64,000 nt of DNA, taken from assembly GCA_963921195.1 (NCBI GenBank), contig OY992538.1:3720001-3784000 (forward strand), read 5' to 3'. Source of the DNA: Pegoplata infirma. Lineage: Eukaryota; Arthropoda; Insecta; Diptera; Anthomyiidae. The notes below the pieces were generated by a model. It searched no databases. It was not told where the DNA came from and saw only the letters and a program-made list of their open reading frames with translations. Made by a program: the position numbers and the translations under genes. This document shows, one piece after another, positions 20,951-31,617 of the stretch (positions are counted from its first letter, which is position 1; the number at the start of each line of letters is the position of its first letter).

Positions 20951-21549
20951 CCTTTATCTAGAGATGGGCACATGAGCAGATAAGAGCGTGATTCACGCGT
21001 GGTCCAGCGTGAATGTGACTGATTTCAATTTTACTTACGTGATTGTGAGTGAGTGTGAGTGGAGAAAAAAATTGCGTGAGTGAGTTTGCGTGAGTAAGAT
21101 TTTTGCGTGAGTGAAAGTGCGTGAGTCGATTTTATTGCGTGAGTATGCGTGATTTATTTTCTTTTCTTATTTCCTTTTGTACCAAAAAAACCAACAAAAA
21201 ATTGTAAAATATTGCTCAATTTAATATTTCGTCCCGAAAAAAGCAAAAAAAAAAATGTGAAATTTCGCTGAACTTTTAATTTTGATGAAAATTTTGAAAG
21301 ATTTTTGAAATTTTTGTTTTTGAATTTTTTTTTCTATAAATAACTGTTTGTGAGCGTGAGTCAACGTGAGGTGAAGCTTGTGTGAATGCACGTGAGTGTG
21401 AGTTGTATTAAATTTACTCACGTGATTGTGAGTGAGTGTGAGTAGAAGAAATATGTTCGTGAGTGAGTGTATGTGATTCAAAAATTCCTATCGTGAGCGT
21501 GAGTGAGTGTGAGTCACAAATCAGTCACGCACCCATCTCTACCTTTATC
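20951..21549. mobile_element. hAT-type MITE with GTGAGTGAG words
   Basis: The element at 20959-21541 has inverted ends TAGAGATGGGCA / GCACCCATCTCTA-like and a perfect 8-bp duplication CCTTTATC (20951-20958, 21542-21549). The arms are made of GCGTGAGTGAGTGTGAG-like repeats with a central non-repetitive stretch at about 21160-21340. Non-coding. Its tip resembles that at about 15914. Confidence 0.85.
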
Positions 21550-21559
21550 TTTACTTTTT

Positions 21560-21800
21560 TCTCCATACTCTAAGATTTTAAGGCTTTTGTCCTTTAGAAA
21601 AATCCTAAGATGCCGAGATATGTTTCCTACATAAAAGAGATTTGTATAATATAGGAGATAAGCGAAAAAAACTGAAAAATTTCTATTTCTTCCCCCCTCA
21701 TTTGCATCCTCCAAATATGAATTTCCCTTTATTTCTTCTGCTTACAAAATTAAAAAAAAAAATCCATTAAGATCCGCGAGTGACCCTAGAGAGACTTCTC
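21560..21800 (+). repeat. Dispersed repeat, copy also at 24030-24210
   Basis: ATAGGAGATAAGCGAAAAAA followed by CTGAAAAATTTC..TTTCTTCC, and then AAGATCCGCGAGTGACCC, recur with changes at 24048-24210. The unit ends with AGACTTCTCTTGT here and AGACCTTTCTTGT there. No coding content. Confidence 0.55.
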
Positions 21801-22396
21801 TTGTTAGTGATAGAGGGTATATATAAGTTTGTCATTCTGTATGTAACTCATTGATATATCTGTCTGGGACCCCATAAAGTATGGCACGAATAAAGATGAA
21901 ATTCGAAAAAAGACACATTGATCAGTGATCGAGTTTAAGACATTCTAGCGATGTTCGTCAGTCTGTCCGTAGGCCTGCCTGTGGAAATGGCGATCACGCC
22001 CAAAATATTTCACGGAGATGGCTGAAACTTAACATGTTTAATTTTTATTGCGCCGAGAAGTTTGGTATTGCATTTGAACGATATGTGTTAGGCGGTTCAA
22101 AATTTATGAACGAAAACGTAAGGACACCTCAAAAATTTTTGTACATTCAACATAACCTAAAAGTAACCTAAAGTGTGAACAGAATTGAACACAGAATGGT
22201 ATTTAAATAAATGCGAACATATTTTTTGGACAAAAAAAAAATCGCGTATGTATTTTAGATACAAAAGTTTCTTTTTCGCCAAAAATTTTTTTTTTTAAAT
22301 TGTTTTTTTAAATAAAGTTTTTTGCAATAACCTTTTTTAAATTTTAGAGGGTATCAATATATTTGACAAGGCCGAATTTGAGTGTTTTACCTTCTT
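21801..22396 (+). mobile_element. mini-me/DINE-like element, decayed
   Basis: GTGATAGAGGGTATATATAA, CATTCTGTATGTAACTCATT and CATTCTAGCGATG are followed by a decayed GTCY region. It ends AGAGGGTATCAATATATTTG with a diverged hairpin, then GTGTTTTAC. The TATACCC start is missing at the junction with the preceding repeat. Confidence 0.65.
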
Positions 22397-22478
22397 TTGT
22401 ATTAATATTTCCAATAAAAGGCAATTGTTTCGACCTCATATTTTAAAATTGGAAATTAAAAAAAAAAATTCTCGACCC

Positions 22479-22551
22479 TACACACAAAACAAACTTTGTC
22501 ACAAAAAAAGTTACAAGTTTTCTTGTAATTTTACAAGGTTTTTTTAGTGTA
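22479..22551. mobile_element. Very short word-array MITE (ACAAG words)
   Basis: TA-flanked element at 22481-22549 with ends CACACAAAACAAAC and the mirror of CACTAAAAAAACC. The interior is ACAAGTTTTCTTGTAATTTT. The same ACAAG..CTTGT words fill 46340-46790 and 51180-51480. It is probably a deletion product. Confidence 0.5.
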
Positions 22552-22664
22552 GTACACAGTCTATGTTTCTGATTAAATTTGCTGAAATGTACACAATTTT
22601 TAGAAAGAATAATGTATTTGGCAACACTAATATGAGTTAACAATAAATGATGGACAATCACTAA

Positions 22665-22720
22665 CACACACACACACATAAACAAAATAGCAGTGAAATG
22701 AATTAAATCTTTGAAATTGT

Positions 22721-22752
<32 letters not shown>

Positions 22753-22760
22753 TTTATGTT
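22665..22760 (+). repeat. Microsatellites (AC)n and (GAT)n
   Basis: A short (AC) run at about 22665-22677 and (TGA) repeated about ten times at 22721-22752. Confidence 0.85.
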
Positions 22761-23650
22761 GTTGTTGTAGCCATTGCTATTCTTGGTACATGTATGTGCA
22801 TTAATGATAAAGTGTTTATTTGTTATTGGTATGTGACAGTCATTTTATTTCCTGTTTCCGCCTAAAAGCAAATATATGTCTGTGTGTGTTTTTGTAAGGC
22901 TGAATATGTGTGTATTTAGAATACATAACTGTTAAATTTCATTGTAGAAATGTATGTGAATATGTTCTTTGTCTAAATGTTTTCAATCTGTAGGGAAATT
23001 TTACATAAATTTTCATTTATACAAAACCAATTAAATTCTACTAATTTGAAATCATGTTCCACTTATTTCACATTCACAAGTCTTTTGAGATTTATGACAA
23101 CGCAAGATAGAAAATCATTTTAAATTAATTGTTAGTGAATGTAACTTTAAAGACAATTAAAAAAAATGACAAGTTTTTCGAAACTTTAACCTTTATTTAA
23201 AAGGCCACTTGAAGAAAATCTCAAGTATATTTACTGTAATGTTAAACTGTTATTACATCATCTTATCCTTGTCTTTTTTCCATTTTTCTGTTTTTTTTTT
23301 TTTGTAATCTTCTCCTTGTTATTATTTTACAAGTGTATTATTCGTCTATTATATGTACACGCATATACCAAGAAATTGAAAAGGTATGAAAGTCTATTTC
23401 TTCATCGTCTTCTTGGTGTTCAAGTATCAAATGCTTAGAAATGTTTTTCTTTCCTTAAGATGTTTGTAGCTAAATTCTTATGTTAGCTTTTATTTAAAAA
23501 ATAAAAAAAAAAACACAAGTGTAAAGTAGTTTTATTTATTTTTATATAAAAAAAATATATATATAACAGACAAACAACCATCTATGTTAGGGTGGCAGTT
23601 ACTGTTTCCTTTAGAAGAATGTTCTTTTGTCGAATAACAAAATATTTGTA
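22761..23650. other. AT-rich stretch, no gene seen
   Basis: GT-rich and TATGTG-rich patches occur near 22790-22920. No coding region supported. Confidence 0.45.
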
Positions 23651-23800
23651 CACTAACAAGGAGAGTCTCCTCGGTGTTACCCTCCAATCTTCATGAAATT
23701 TGGATAGGATGTTCAGAACGAAAAATAATTCGACACGATTTTTTTTAACGGCCCACACTCATTTTTTGGGTGATTGATTTTTATGGGGGGAAGTTGACCT
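23651..23800 (+). repeat. Dispersed repeat shared with the 31.2- and 32.0-kb duplicates
   Basis: The block ACTAACAAGGAGAGTCTCCT, then CACCCTCC-like ATCTT..ATTTGGATA and TGTTCAGAACGAAAA, recurs at 31205-31290 and 31975-32050. Not coding. Confidence 0.5.
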
Positions 23801-24029
23801 TTTTCACAAACTTAATATATATATTTGATAATAAATTAAAGGTATTTAAAATACCTATCTCACGATGCTAAGAGCGTGCCAAAAAAGTTAATATTTTTCG
23901 ATTTTATTACCAAAAATGTCCTAAAATTTTGATATTTTACTCAATATGACAAAAAGTTGTACATGTTTGGACGCGTTCTTTGCACACGAAGAAGGTTTCC
24001 AAAGACCTTTCATTTAGAATGCAACATGG

Positions 24030-24210
24030 CTAGGTTTATTTGCATAGTATAGGAGATAAACGCAAGAAACTGAAAAATTATCGTTTCTTCCTCCCAAAAT
24101 ATGCATTTGGACCGCTAAAAAGAAAAACGGGTCAGCTTATTTTTCCTGCTCTAGAAAATAAAACCAATTCCATAAAGATCAGCGGGTGCCACCCGGGAGA
24201 CCTTTCTTGT
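24030..24210 (+). repeat. Dispersed repeat, copy of 21640-21800
   Basis: ATAGGAGATAAACGCAAGAA, CTGAAAAATTATCGTTTCTT and AAGATCAGCGGGTGCCACCC match the 21-kb copy. The small open frame here is not a supported gene. Confidence 0.55.
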
Positions 24211-25479
24211 AAGTCAAATAATTTTTCAAAATTAAAGAAATATTTGAACAAAACATATACGGCAATTTGTCAATAAGACAAACAAGACATATTTTTTTAA
24301 AATTTCAAATAACGCATTTGTTGATAATGTTCACTAATTTGTAAATAAAACCGATTTTTTTAACGCTTTTATCAATAAAGTACTTTTAAAAAAAAAAATA
24401 GTATTTTCAACAAATAATATCAATAAAAACAAAGACTTTTGTCCATCTAATAAAATCATAACTTTTTTTTCAACAAACAACATCAACAAAGAAATTTGTA
24501 ACATTTGTAAAGTATAAAACAAAAACGCAAATATACTCCAATGACAACATGCTCTCTCTCGTCGCTTGTTTTATTTTTTATTTGTGCGTGTACTTCTTTT
24601 TAAGTAGTAGTAAAAATGAGAAGTAGTAGTAAAAATGAGAAGTAAATTTAAAAACAAGATTATGAATTTAGTTTTTTCTGAACTGGCACGTTGTTAGCAA
24701 CAATTTAAATTATTGCAAAGAAAATATTATTAAAAAACGTATTTCGAAAACAAATTAATCTTTTAATATAAACTTTTAATTTTGTTAACAATTGTTTTGA
24801 ATTTGCCAATATATTTTTGAAATAATTTTTTTACGGCATTTTCCTTATAAGTTTTTACTTGTAAGGCAAGAAAGAAATGGAGAACTAACGTACAAAAAAG
24901 AAGAGTTTTCAACATAGGACAAATGGTATAACGATTTAAGTAACATAAATTCTTATGTGCCATAAAAAATATAGTATAATAATTTAAAATATTTAAATTC
25001 GCTTACATTCATATCGAAACAAAAATTTTGTAATTAATTTATTGTTTTTTGCTACAAAAAAGTTTTATCATATCAATTAAATATTTTGTTGACCCAACAA
25101 AATATTTTATTGATTAAATTTGTGAATACAACTAATACTGTTAGTTGATATCACAAATTCATTTGTTGAATTCCTTTCCATGGCATTTGTATTTGTTAAA
25201 TTTCTTTGTTGAAAAAAAATTATGATTTTGTACGTTTGTCAATACAAAAAATAATTTAGAGAACTATTAAAAACTTGTTTATCAATTGTTTTTTCAACAA
25301 TTAATATTTACAAACTTAAGTTGATATTACCAATTTCTGCTTAAGCAGGTTTTACATTATCACACTTTGTATAATGGATTTTGTATAATTTAATTTTTTT
25401 TGAAATGTATAACGTATCAGAAAATATTTTTAAATTTTTCAAAAAATAATATTTTGCTGTACACTTTTCAATTTTATTG
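24211..25479. other. AT-rich region with TTGTTGA/TCAACAA words
   Basis: Scattered TTGTTGAT, TCAACAAA and ATATCACAAATT words occur in both orientations at 24300-24510 and 25040-25345. The latter resembles the interior of the MITE at 32272-32774 (shared TACGTTTGTCAATACAAA-type and GAGAACTATTA segments), so it is a related copy without clear tips. A 19-bp unit AGTAGTAGTAAAAATGAGA is tandemly doubled at about 24605-24642. Confidence 0.5.
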
Positions 25480-25484
25480 TGTTT

Positions 25485-27790
25485 AAGGTATTATGATGTA
25501 CACTTTTTGTCGTCAATTTTTCGTCTTGATAAAGAACAATCGAAAAAGTGCGACTATATTTCAATAGGTTTTATAATGAGTAAAAAACAAACACTATATA
25601 AACAGAAAAAGTTATTTCATGTCATAGTTTCAAGTTTCTGTAAGCAGAGAGAAAGCAGCAAAACTTTAAAAAAGGCAAAATTTTTTGGCTTTTTAATATT
25701 TTTGAACTGACAATTTTTACTTTTACCAAAACAAATGAAAGAAAATAAACAAACAAAAAAAATATTTGAAATTAGAAAATTATTGAAAATATCATGAAAT
25801 CCTTTTTTAAATTTCAACTCAGTGAAACTGAAATAAATGTTTAAAAAAACCGGCAGTTTTTAGAATTTAGAAAAACGTAAATGCTGTTGTGTAAACAAGA
25901 CCTTGAACCATCACTGAGCAATGTTTAAGGATTACCCCACTTTATCCGTAAAAGTTACAGAGGGTTAAAGTTGAAAAATCGATAAAAATGGCTTGAAATA
26001 ATCCATAGTTTTTACCTTCTTTCGCTTTTTTTTAAAGTTCTCCTTATATTTCAATCTTTTCCGGCATAACACAAAGTCAGTACATATAAGAGATTATTTA
26101 AATGTTAGCTTGATAGATGCTTCATCGCTTGGTAAGAAGTTATAAGACGGTTAAGTTTTGAAACCAAAAATTAAGAGTTTTTAAATTTCGAGGTTTTTTG
26201 ATTAAGGATTTCGGCCCCCTCTATAAAATGAAAAAAGTTGGTAGCTGTTGTAATTCTCAACATTTTGGAATTAATCCCGTTAATGTGCCACGAATAGTTA
26301 AGGAGTTTCAGCAGATCAAAGTTCGAAAGAAAAAACGTAATTTTTTTAAAATACCAGTTTTTCGCGAGGCACATTCGCGGTTTCATTCGAAATTTAGTGG
26401 ACTCTTGCGTAAACCGAGTTTTTTAGGAGTTTACATAAAAAAATAACTGGCGGGTTTATAAAAAATAAATTTCAAAAATTTTATGGCATTTTTGAAAATT
26501 GTGCGAAATTTGCAAATCTGTTTCCAATTTTTTTTAGTAGCAATTAATGCATCATGTTCATTTTAATACACCAAAAGACGTGCCTTAACGAGTAGAACTG
26601 ATTTGCTTTTTGACTTTTTACTTTAAGCCATTCTGAGCGGAAAGCGCGATGATTTTATCTAAACCTGTTTTGATCTGGCACATCCAAGGCTTTACACGAA
26701 ATCGGATGAAATTTTTTTTAAATGAAAGCCCACTTGATGTGTCATCATAAAATCAGAGGCGGGTTAAAAAACTTTGATGATTATAGATTTTTTGGACCAT
26801 ATTAAATTTTCTTGTTATAAAAAAGCATCACCGATTTTTTTAAACACTGGTACAATGAAACGATTTTCCGTGATTTTTTTTTCAGTAATACCAACGCGCA
26901 TTGCCTAAATATGTTATAAAAAATTGTGAAACTTTTCTTTTACTGCGAATTAATCGCGATTTTAGGTACTTAGATATTTTTTTTTTAAATCGTTTGGTCA
27001 TTAAAGGGTTAAATTTATATCATATATTTTAGAAGAAATTATATATCCTGGCATGTTTTAATAACGCATGCAACAAATGTGTAGAAAAAAAATATTTAAA
27101 ATATTTTTAAGATTTTTTAAAACCGCTAAATCTTAATACTGCCATAACTTTTGACCCCCTTGCGCGATTTAATTGACGCGAACGAATTTCTTATTCTTAA
27201 ATAGCTTCTAATATTTATGCCAACTTTCATCGATGTGCCATTAAAACAAACATCACATCTTTTTTTACCTCAAAATTTAAGTCTTAGCCGGAACTCCTCA
27301 TATCTATTGATTTTGATTAAAATGTGCAAAAAATAGTAAAATAAATTAATACCAAATAAATCGTGATTAAATTTAAATTTTTAGTGTGTTTAAATTGTAA
27401 AAATCATACAAAATGCGAATTTTTTAAATGTGTGATTTTTTTGTTTCAACAATGGGACAATTCATCAACTTTTTCATATCAAAATATTGAAACTCAAAGT
27501 GTTTTCTATTGGATACGCGTTTTGTGCAGATTTTTTTGTAATTTAAAATTATTTTATCATTTAAAAATGAATTATAACTTTTTTTAAAATAAAATGCATT
27601 CTTTTTTTATAATCTTGTTATTTATTTAAAATTTGTTCTTAAATGTCTTATTGGTCCAATGTGTTTTAAATAAAATAGAAAAACTAAAACGTCAATTGGA
27701 AAACTTCATATAGCATTTATTCTTTTACTCATATCTTACAAAAAAAGACGATAAAAAGTGTACATCATACCTACTTTATTTAAAATTAAA
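25485..27790. mobile_element. 2.3-kb inverted-repeat element, nested
   Basis: TATGATGTACACTTTTTGTC near 25492-25513 mirrors GACGATAAAAAGTGTACATC near 27745-27770, defining an outer pair. Inside, a second unit spans about 25790-27300; a shortened version of it, in reverse orientation, sits at 56291-56585. Several AT-rich open frames inside have no recognisable features. No transposase seen. Confidence 0.5.
25790..27300 (-). repeat. Internal unit, deleted copy at 56291-56585
   Basis: Its ends match the 56.3-kb insertion: GGAACTCCTC at about 27291-27300 and TTCAACTCAGTGAAACTGAA at 25814-25833. The region 27115-27250, containing CGCGATTTAATTGACGCGAA, is also shared. The 56.3-kb copy keeps both ends and lacks most of the middle, so this is a mobile unit with a typical internal-deletion derivative. 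Confidence 0.6.
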
Positions 27791-27834
27791 ACAAAATTAA
27801 ATAAACTAAGAAAATAAAATTTATGTTTTTCTGT

Positions 27835-28290
27835 GTCTCGGTCAAAAAGTATAGAATAAATAAGAGTATTCGTCCCATTAGTAGTTTACTAACAAGTCGG
27901 ATTATTTCAAAAAGTCTTTAATTAGCGTACTATTAGCTCTCATCCTCTCATGGAATTGCTCGAATCCTCTCACTGAATATCTGACATTCCTTTTAGTTTG
28001 ACATTTTCATATTTATTTCTTCTTTGTCTTTTTTTTTCTTCGATGTGTTTTCTTTAATTCCTCTTTATTTTTTCTCTTCTTCGATGAGTTTTTTTACCTT
28101 TTCGATGAGTTTTTTTGTCTTTTCGATGTGTTTTTTCACTTTTCGATGTGTTTTATCACTTTTTTCCTAATTTTTTTCTGTCAAAACATGCTCGAGATAA
28201 GCCGATTTAAGGACCAAAATTCCAGAGAGGAGTGCCTCTGAAATTTTGCGGAAGAATACTCTTATTTATTCTATACTTTTTGGTCTCGGT
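27835..28290. mobile_element. MITE with 8-bp target duplication
   Basis: The element at 27843-28282 has inverted ends CAAAAAGTATAGAATAAATA continuing to AGAGTATTC (about 29 bp). It is flanked by the 8-bp direct duplication GTCTCGGT (27835-27842, 28283-28290). The interior holds a short tandem array of TTTTCGATGAGTTTTTT and TTTTCGATGTGTTTTTT units at about 28040-28165. Duplication length suggests a hAT/P-like mechanism; the tip is not one I can name. Confidence 0.8.
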
Positions 28291-28364
28291 CCAAATTCAG
28301 ACAGGGCAATTTTAATTGCCGCAATTCTGATTTTATGGTGTATCGGAGAGAGAGGGAAGAATCT

Positions 28365-29028
28365 TACACTCAAGAGAAAAACTCTGTCAAAAAATCTGTA
28401 AAACGACTTTCAATTTGAATTAGCAATCTTTTAGCAGATTGTTCTGCTGAGAAGGATATTTTTACTAAAATCTCTGTCATTCAGTTTAAGAAAATAACAG
28501 ACATTTTACTATGTTTATACTGATTTTGTTTGCTGAATTTCATTATTTTTTTAAGAAATTTTTTTATATAAAAAAAAGCAGAACAGATTGTTCTGCTGAA
28601 ATCAGCAGATTGTTCTGCTGAAATCAGCAGATTATTCTGCTCAAATCAGCAGATTGTTCTGCTAAAATCAGCAGATTTTTCTGCTAAAATCAGCAGATTT
28701 TTCTGCTAAAATCAGCAGATATTTCTGCTAAAATCGGATTTCTCTGCTGTCGAACAACACACATGTTTAATAACTAAAACGCCAGATAAAAGTATAAGCT
28801 TCCGTAGCGTAGTGGTTAAGAAGTGTACTTTCAAATCGGAAGGTGGCGAGTTCGATGCTGGCTGGCGGCGTATGTTTTTTTTTTTTCTTGTTATATTTAT
28901 TCACCTCTTATTACAGATATTTTGCAAACCGTGTATGCTAAAATCAGCAGATTTCTCATATGGCTCAAAATGGGTGTATTTTCAGCAGATTTTTCTGCTG
29001 ATTGGACAGAGAATTTATTTTGAGTGTA
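28365..29028. mobile_element. Word-array MITE with AGCAGATT/AATCTGCT words
   Basis: TA-flanked element at 28367-29026 with ends CACTCAAGAGAAAAACTCTG and the mirror of CACTCAAAATAAATTCTCTG. The interior repeats ATCAGCAGATTTTTCTGCTA-type units of about 20 bp, densely from 28580 to 28745. It contains a tRNA-like unit at 28802-28873. Same plan as the 61723-63539 element, with which it shares the CAGCAGA words. Confidence 0.8.
28802..28873 (+). tRNA. tRNA-like sequence inside a MITE
   Basis: TAGCGTAGTGGTTAAG (D-arm/A-box-like), an anticodon-arm-like CTTTC..GAAGG and GGCGAGTTCGATGCTGG (T-arm/B-box-like) are spaced as in a tRNA. A run of 12 T, a typical Pol III stop, follows at 28875. The acceptor stem does not form well. 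Likely a tRNA-derived insertion; possibly transcribed. Confidence 0.45.
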
Positions 29029-29204
29029 CCTTTCTCTCTGATACACTAAAAAATCAGAATTGCCGCAATTTAAATTGCCCAATGTATATACGCAGTTGCT
29101 AAACTTTTTAATAAAAATGGCAACGGATAATACTTTCTAATTTTACAATTTTTAATATGTTTTCGTTTGAATAATACATTTCAAGTATAGCAATGTAAAA
29201 GCCC

Positions 29205-29286
29205 GTTTAGGGGCACTTTCAGTGAAAAGTTAATTATATTCACAAATATGGGGGTCAATTTGTTTTTTTTTTTTTTTTCTGTGTAA
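29205..29286 (+). repeat. Right end of a word-array MITE
   Basis: GCACTTTCAGTGAAAAGTTA followed by ACAAATATGGGGGT and a T run ending TTTCTGTGTA matches the right end of the MITE at 32272-32774 (about 32702-32776). The left part is absent. Confidence 0.55.
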
Positions 29287-29443
29287 TATGGGGAGGTGAG
29301 ATTCTTTGGATTAGTCGATGGTTACCATTATTTTTCTCAGAAATGTACAAATGAATTGGACTAATTACTCTGTGTGTCCCATCTATAGTCACAGGCAATG
29401 CAAAAAACAAATGTCACTCTAATAAAATTAAAAATATTTATGT

Positions 29444-31002
29444 ATGAATGTTAGGGCGGGTCGATTTGTATGGATCGAAAAAAACTGAAAAATCGTATAC
29501 CAAAAACAAAATCTACAAGAAATTCTAAGAAACTTTCCCAAAGAAACCATTGGTCTAAAATCAAACCCTATACCGCGCCTAACGACATGAAAATCCGTCC
29601 GTCCGTCTGTCTTTCTGTCTGTGTAACACGCTAACTTTCAAATGTTAGCGGAAGAATGAAAAATATATACGGCAAGCTGCTAAAGCGTGGCGTATATATT
29701 TGTTATACTTCAGGTCAGATTTATACTAAATTTCAGCGAAATCTGTCCAGTGGTTCATAAGTTATTAGCATAATGGGGAATTTCAGATGGGTTTTAACCC
29801 GAACTCCCGTGTTGAAAAAAAAAAGCTAAACACGCTTTGAAAAGGAATGGTAAGCAAACAAAAAAAATATTTTAGAAACTATTTTTGTCACTCAAAAAAA
29901 CTAAAAAAAAAATATTACACTCAAAAAAAAATTACACTCAAAAAAATTTACACTCAAAAATTTTTTTATTTACAAAAATTTAAAAAACAAAATTTACTCA
30001 AAATAAATCAAATACTGATGTAAAAAAAATATGTAGTTATCAAAAATTTTTATCGAACACAGCTTTTTTCCTCTCCGATATGCAACTCTCCAATTTCATC
30101 CCACAAAAGTATCTATGTGTTTTTTTGACTAAATATCATTATGATCCTCAATTACATACTTTTATTTACTAAGAAAAATCCGCTGAACCAGCTTCCCATT
30201 GTAATTAACAAACAAAGGCTCTGGAGGGAATCGAACCCACAACTCCTGCACTTACTTTCAGAGTACCACGCTACATGTTAATATACTGCAGCCCAATATA
30301 AAATGAATAATGGAGTAAAATTATCGTGGATTAACGATAAAGCCAGCGATTTATTGTTAAAAATTTCTTATTATAATTTTTCGTCTGTGGCGTTTTCATT
30401 ACAAATCAATCTAATTATTTATTTCTCCATTTCAAGGATTATGTCTAATATACTTGCCGCTCATAATCTCAAAAATTGTTCGAATTATATCCAGCGGCAA
30501 TTAGTAAAACATTGCCGCTGGATATGGTCTTGCAGCATATCGGTATATGTTTTCTATGTTTTCTTTACATCTGAGGTGTAGGGTATGTTCAGCAACTTTG
30601 TAGAAAATATTATGGCAAATATTTTTGTGAAACATATTAACCCTCTAACTGCCTCTCATAACGGTATTTTTTGGCTCTATTCTAACAAATCGCAAAAAAC
30701 ACCCCGAAAGAGGGGGAGGGTGGGGATGAAATGTTCTACAAAAATGTTGCCAATAAAATTTTACTACATATCTCAGAGCACACCAAAGCCCAAAAATTAA
30801 CACAAACACCAAAAAAGAGTCAAGTTCTATGTTTTGGTTATGAAAAAAAGGACGGACGGACAAATCTTCATGTCGTTAGGCGCGGTATAGGGTTTGATTT
30901 TAGAAACATGGTTTCTTTGGGAAATGTTCTAAGAATTTCTTGTAGATTATGTTTTTGCTATACGATTTTTGAGAAAAAAAATCGACCCGCCCTAATGAAT
31001 GT
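29444..31002. mobile_element. TAGGGCGGGTC element, 8-bp target duplication
   Basis: The element at 29452-30994 has inverted ends TAGGGCGGGTCGATTT and is flanked by ATGAATGT direct repeats (29444-29451, 30995-31002). Arms of about 150 bp mirror each other (CCTATACCGCGCCTAACGAC at 29568-29587 and its complement near 30870). The interior contains mini-me-like sequence with GTCCGTCCGTCTGTC at about 29596 and an AACCCTCTAACTGCC block (30639-30653) shared with 951-4480. It has no transposase. The tip is close to that of 16401-18973. Confidence 0.9.
30218..30295 (-). tRNA. tRNA-like sequence (SINE-like)
   Basis: The minus strand carries GTAGCGTGGTACTCTGAAAG and a T arm with B box GTGGGTTCGATTCCC, then CCAGAGCCTTTGTTTGTT. 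B-box and 3' parts match the 20306-20385 unit, so the two appear to be one tRNA-derived family. It lies inside the 29452-30994 element. No proper acceptor stem. Confidence 0.45.
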
Positions 31003-31384
31003 ACTCGTGCTAAACATTTTAGCTGTATGGGAGTGTAATGCTTTATGGAATGATATATTTAAAAGTATTTTTCTTTTTGCATTACATATAGATACAAACA
31101 GTCGTAGTACATGTTTGTTTTCCACCTTTATATCATACGTTCATTAGGCTGGAGTGATCTTCGACTATATTCAGGCAAGTTATCGTTCTTTTAAGTTTTG
31201 AAAAATTAACAAGGGAATTCTCCCTAGTGCCACCCTCCGATCTTAATAATATTTGGATATTTTGTTCAGAACGAAAATTTATTAGACATGAGTTTTATCA
31301 TGATAACATTTTTAGGCTGGTTTCTAATTTCAAATTTAACCAAAGACACCATCTCCATTTAACTAAATAAGCAAACGATTAAAA

Positions 31385-31617
31385 AAAGGGGAAATAAGAA
31401 TTACTGTTATAATTTTCTTAAATCTTAATAGGTTTGTAAATTAGATTTGTAACTTGGATTATAATTCACCTGCTGGTGAATAAAACGTAACATTATCTTT
31501 CATAATTTTTTTTTTTTCATCGACTTTTTTCTTACACATTTTTTTAACAATGTGCTCGATTATGGAATACGATTTTACCATTCACCAAATTCAAATTTAC
31601 CATTCACCAAACCAAAA
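31385..31617. other. Spacer between duplicated blocks
   Basis: AT-rich, with a T run near 31507 and a doubled ACCATTCACCAAA near 31578-31612. No gene seen. Confidence 0.4.

Larger units (their letters stand above)
28304..29080. mobile_element. Inverted-repeat element hosting a second MITE
   Basis: GGGCAATTTTAATTGCCGCA at 28304-28323, then AATTCTGATTTTATGGTGTA and TCGGAGAGAGA, are mirrored at about 29031-29080. The interior is almost wholly the word-array MITE at 28367-29026, so the original element is a small near-palindrome of about 115 bp split at its centre. Confidence 0.65.
29297..31384 (+). repeat. Segmental duplication copy 1 (filled site)
   Basis: 29297-29451 and 30995-31384 together match 31618-32152 in order and orientation, at high identity by eye. 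Copy 1 is split by the 29452-30994 element exactly after ATGAATGT. The blocks include the CTATAGTCACAGGCAATGCA region and GGCTGGAGTGATCTTCGACT. Confidence 0.85.

Noticed and set aside
26198..26446. 82-aa basic frame
   Set aside because: Inside a repeat unit that has a deleted, non-coding copy at 56.3 kb; no homologue recognised.
13064..27770. Common ancestry of ends containing GTATGATGTAMAC at 13.4 kb and 25.5/27.7 kb
   Set aside because: Shared core is about 12 bases with different context; could be chance.
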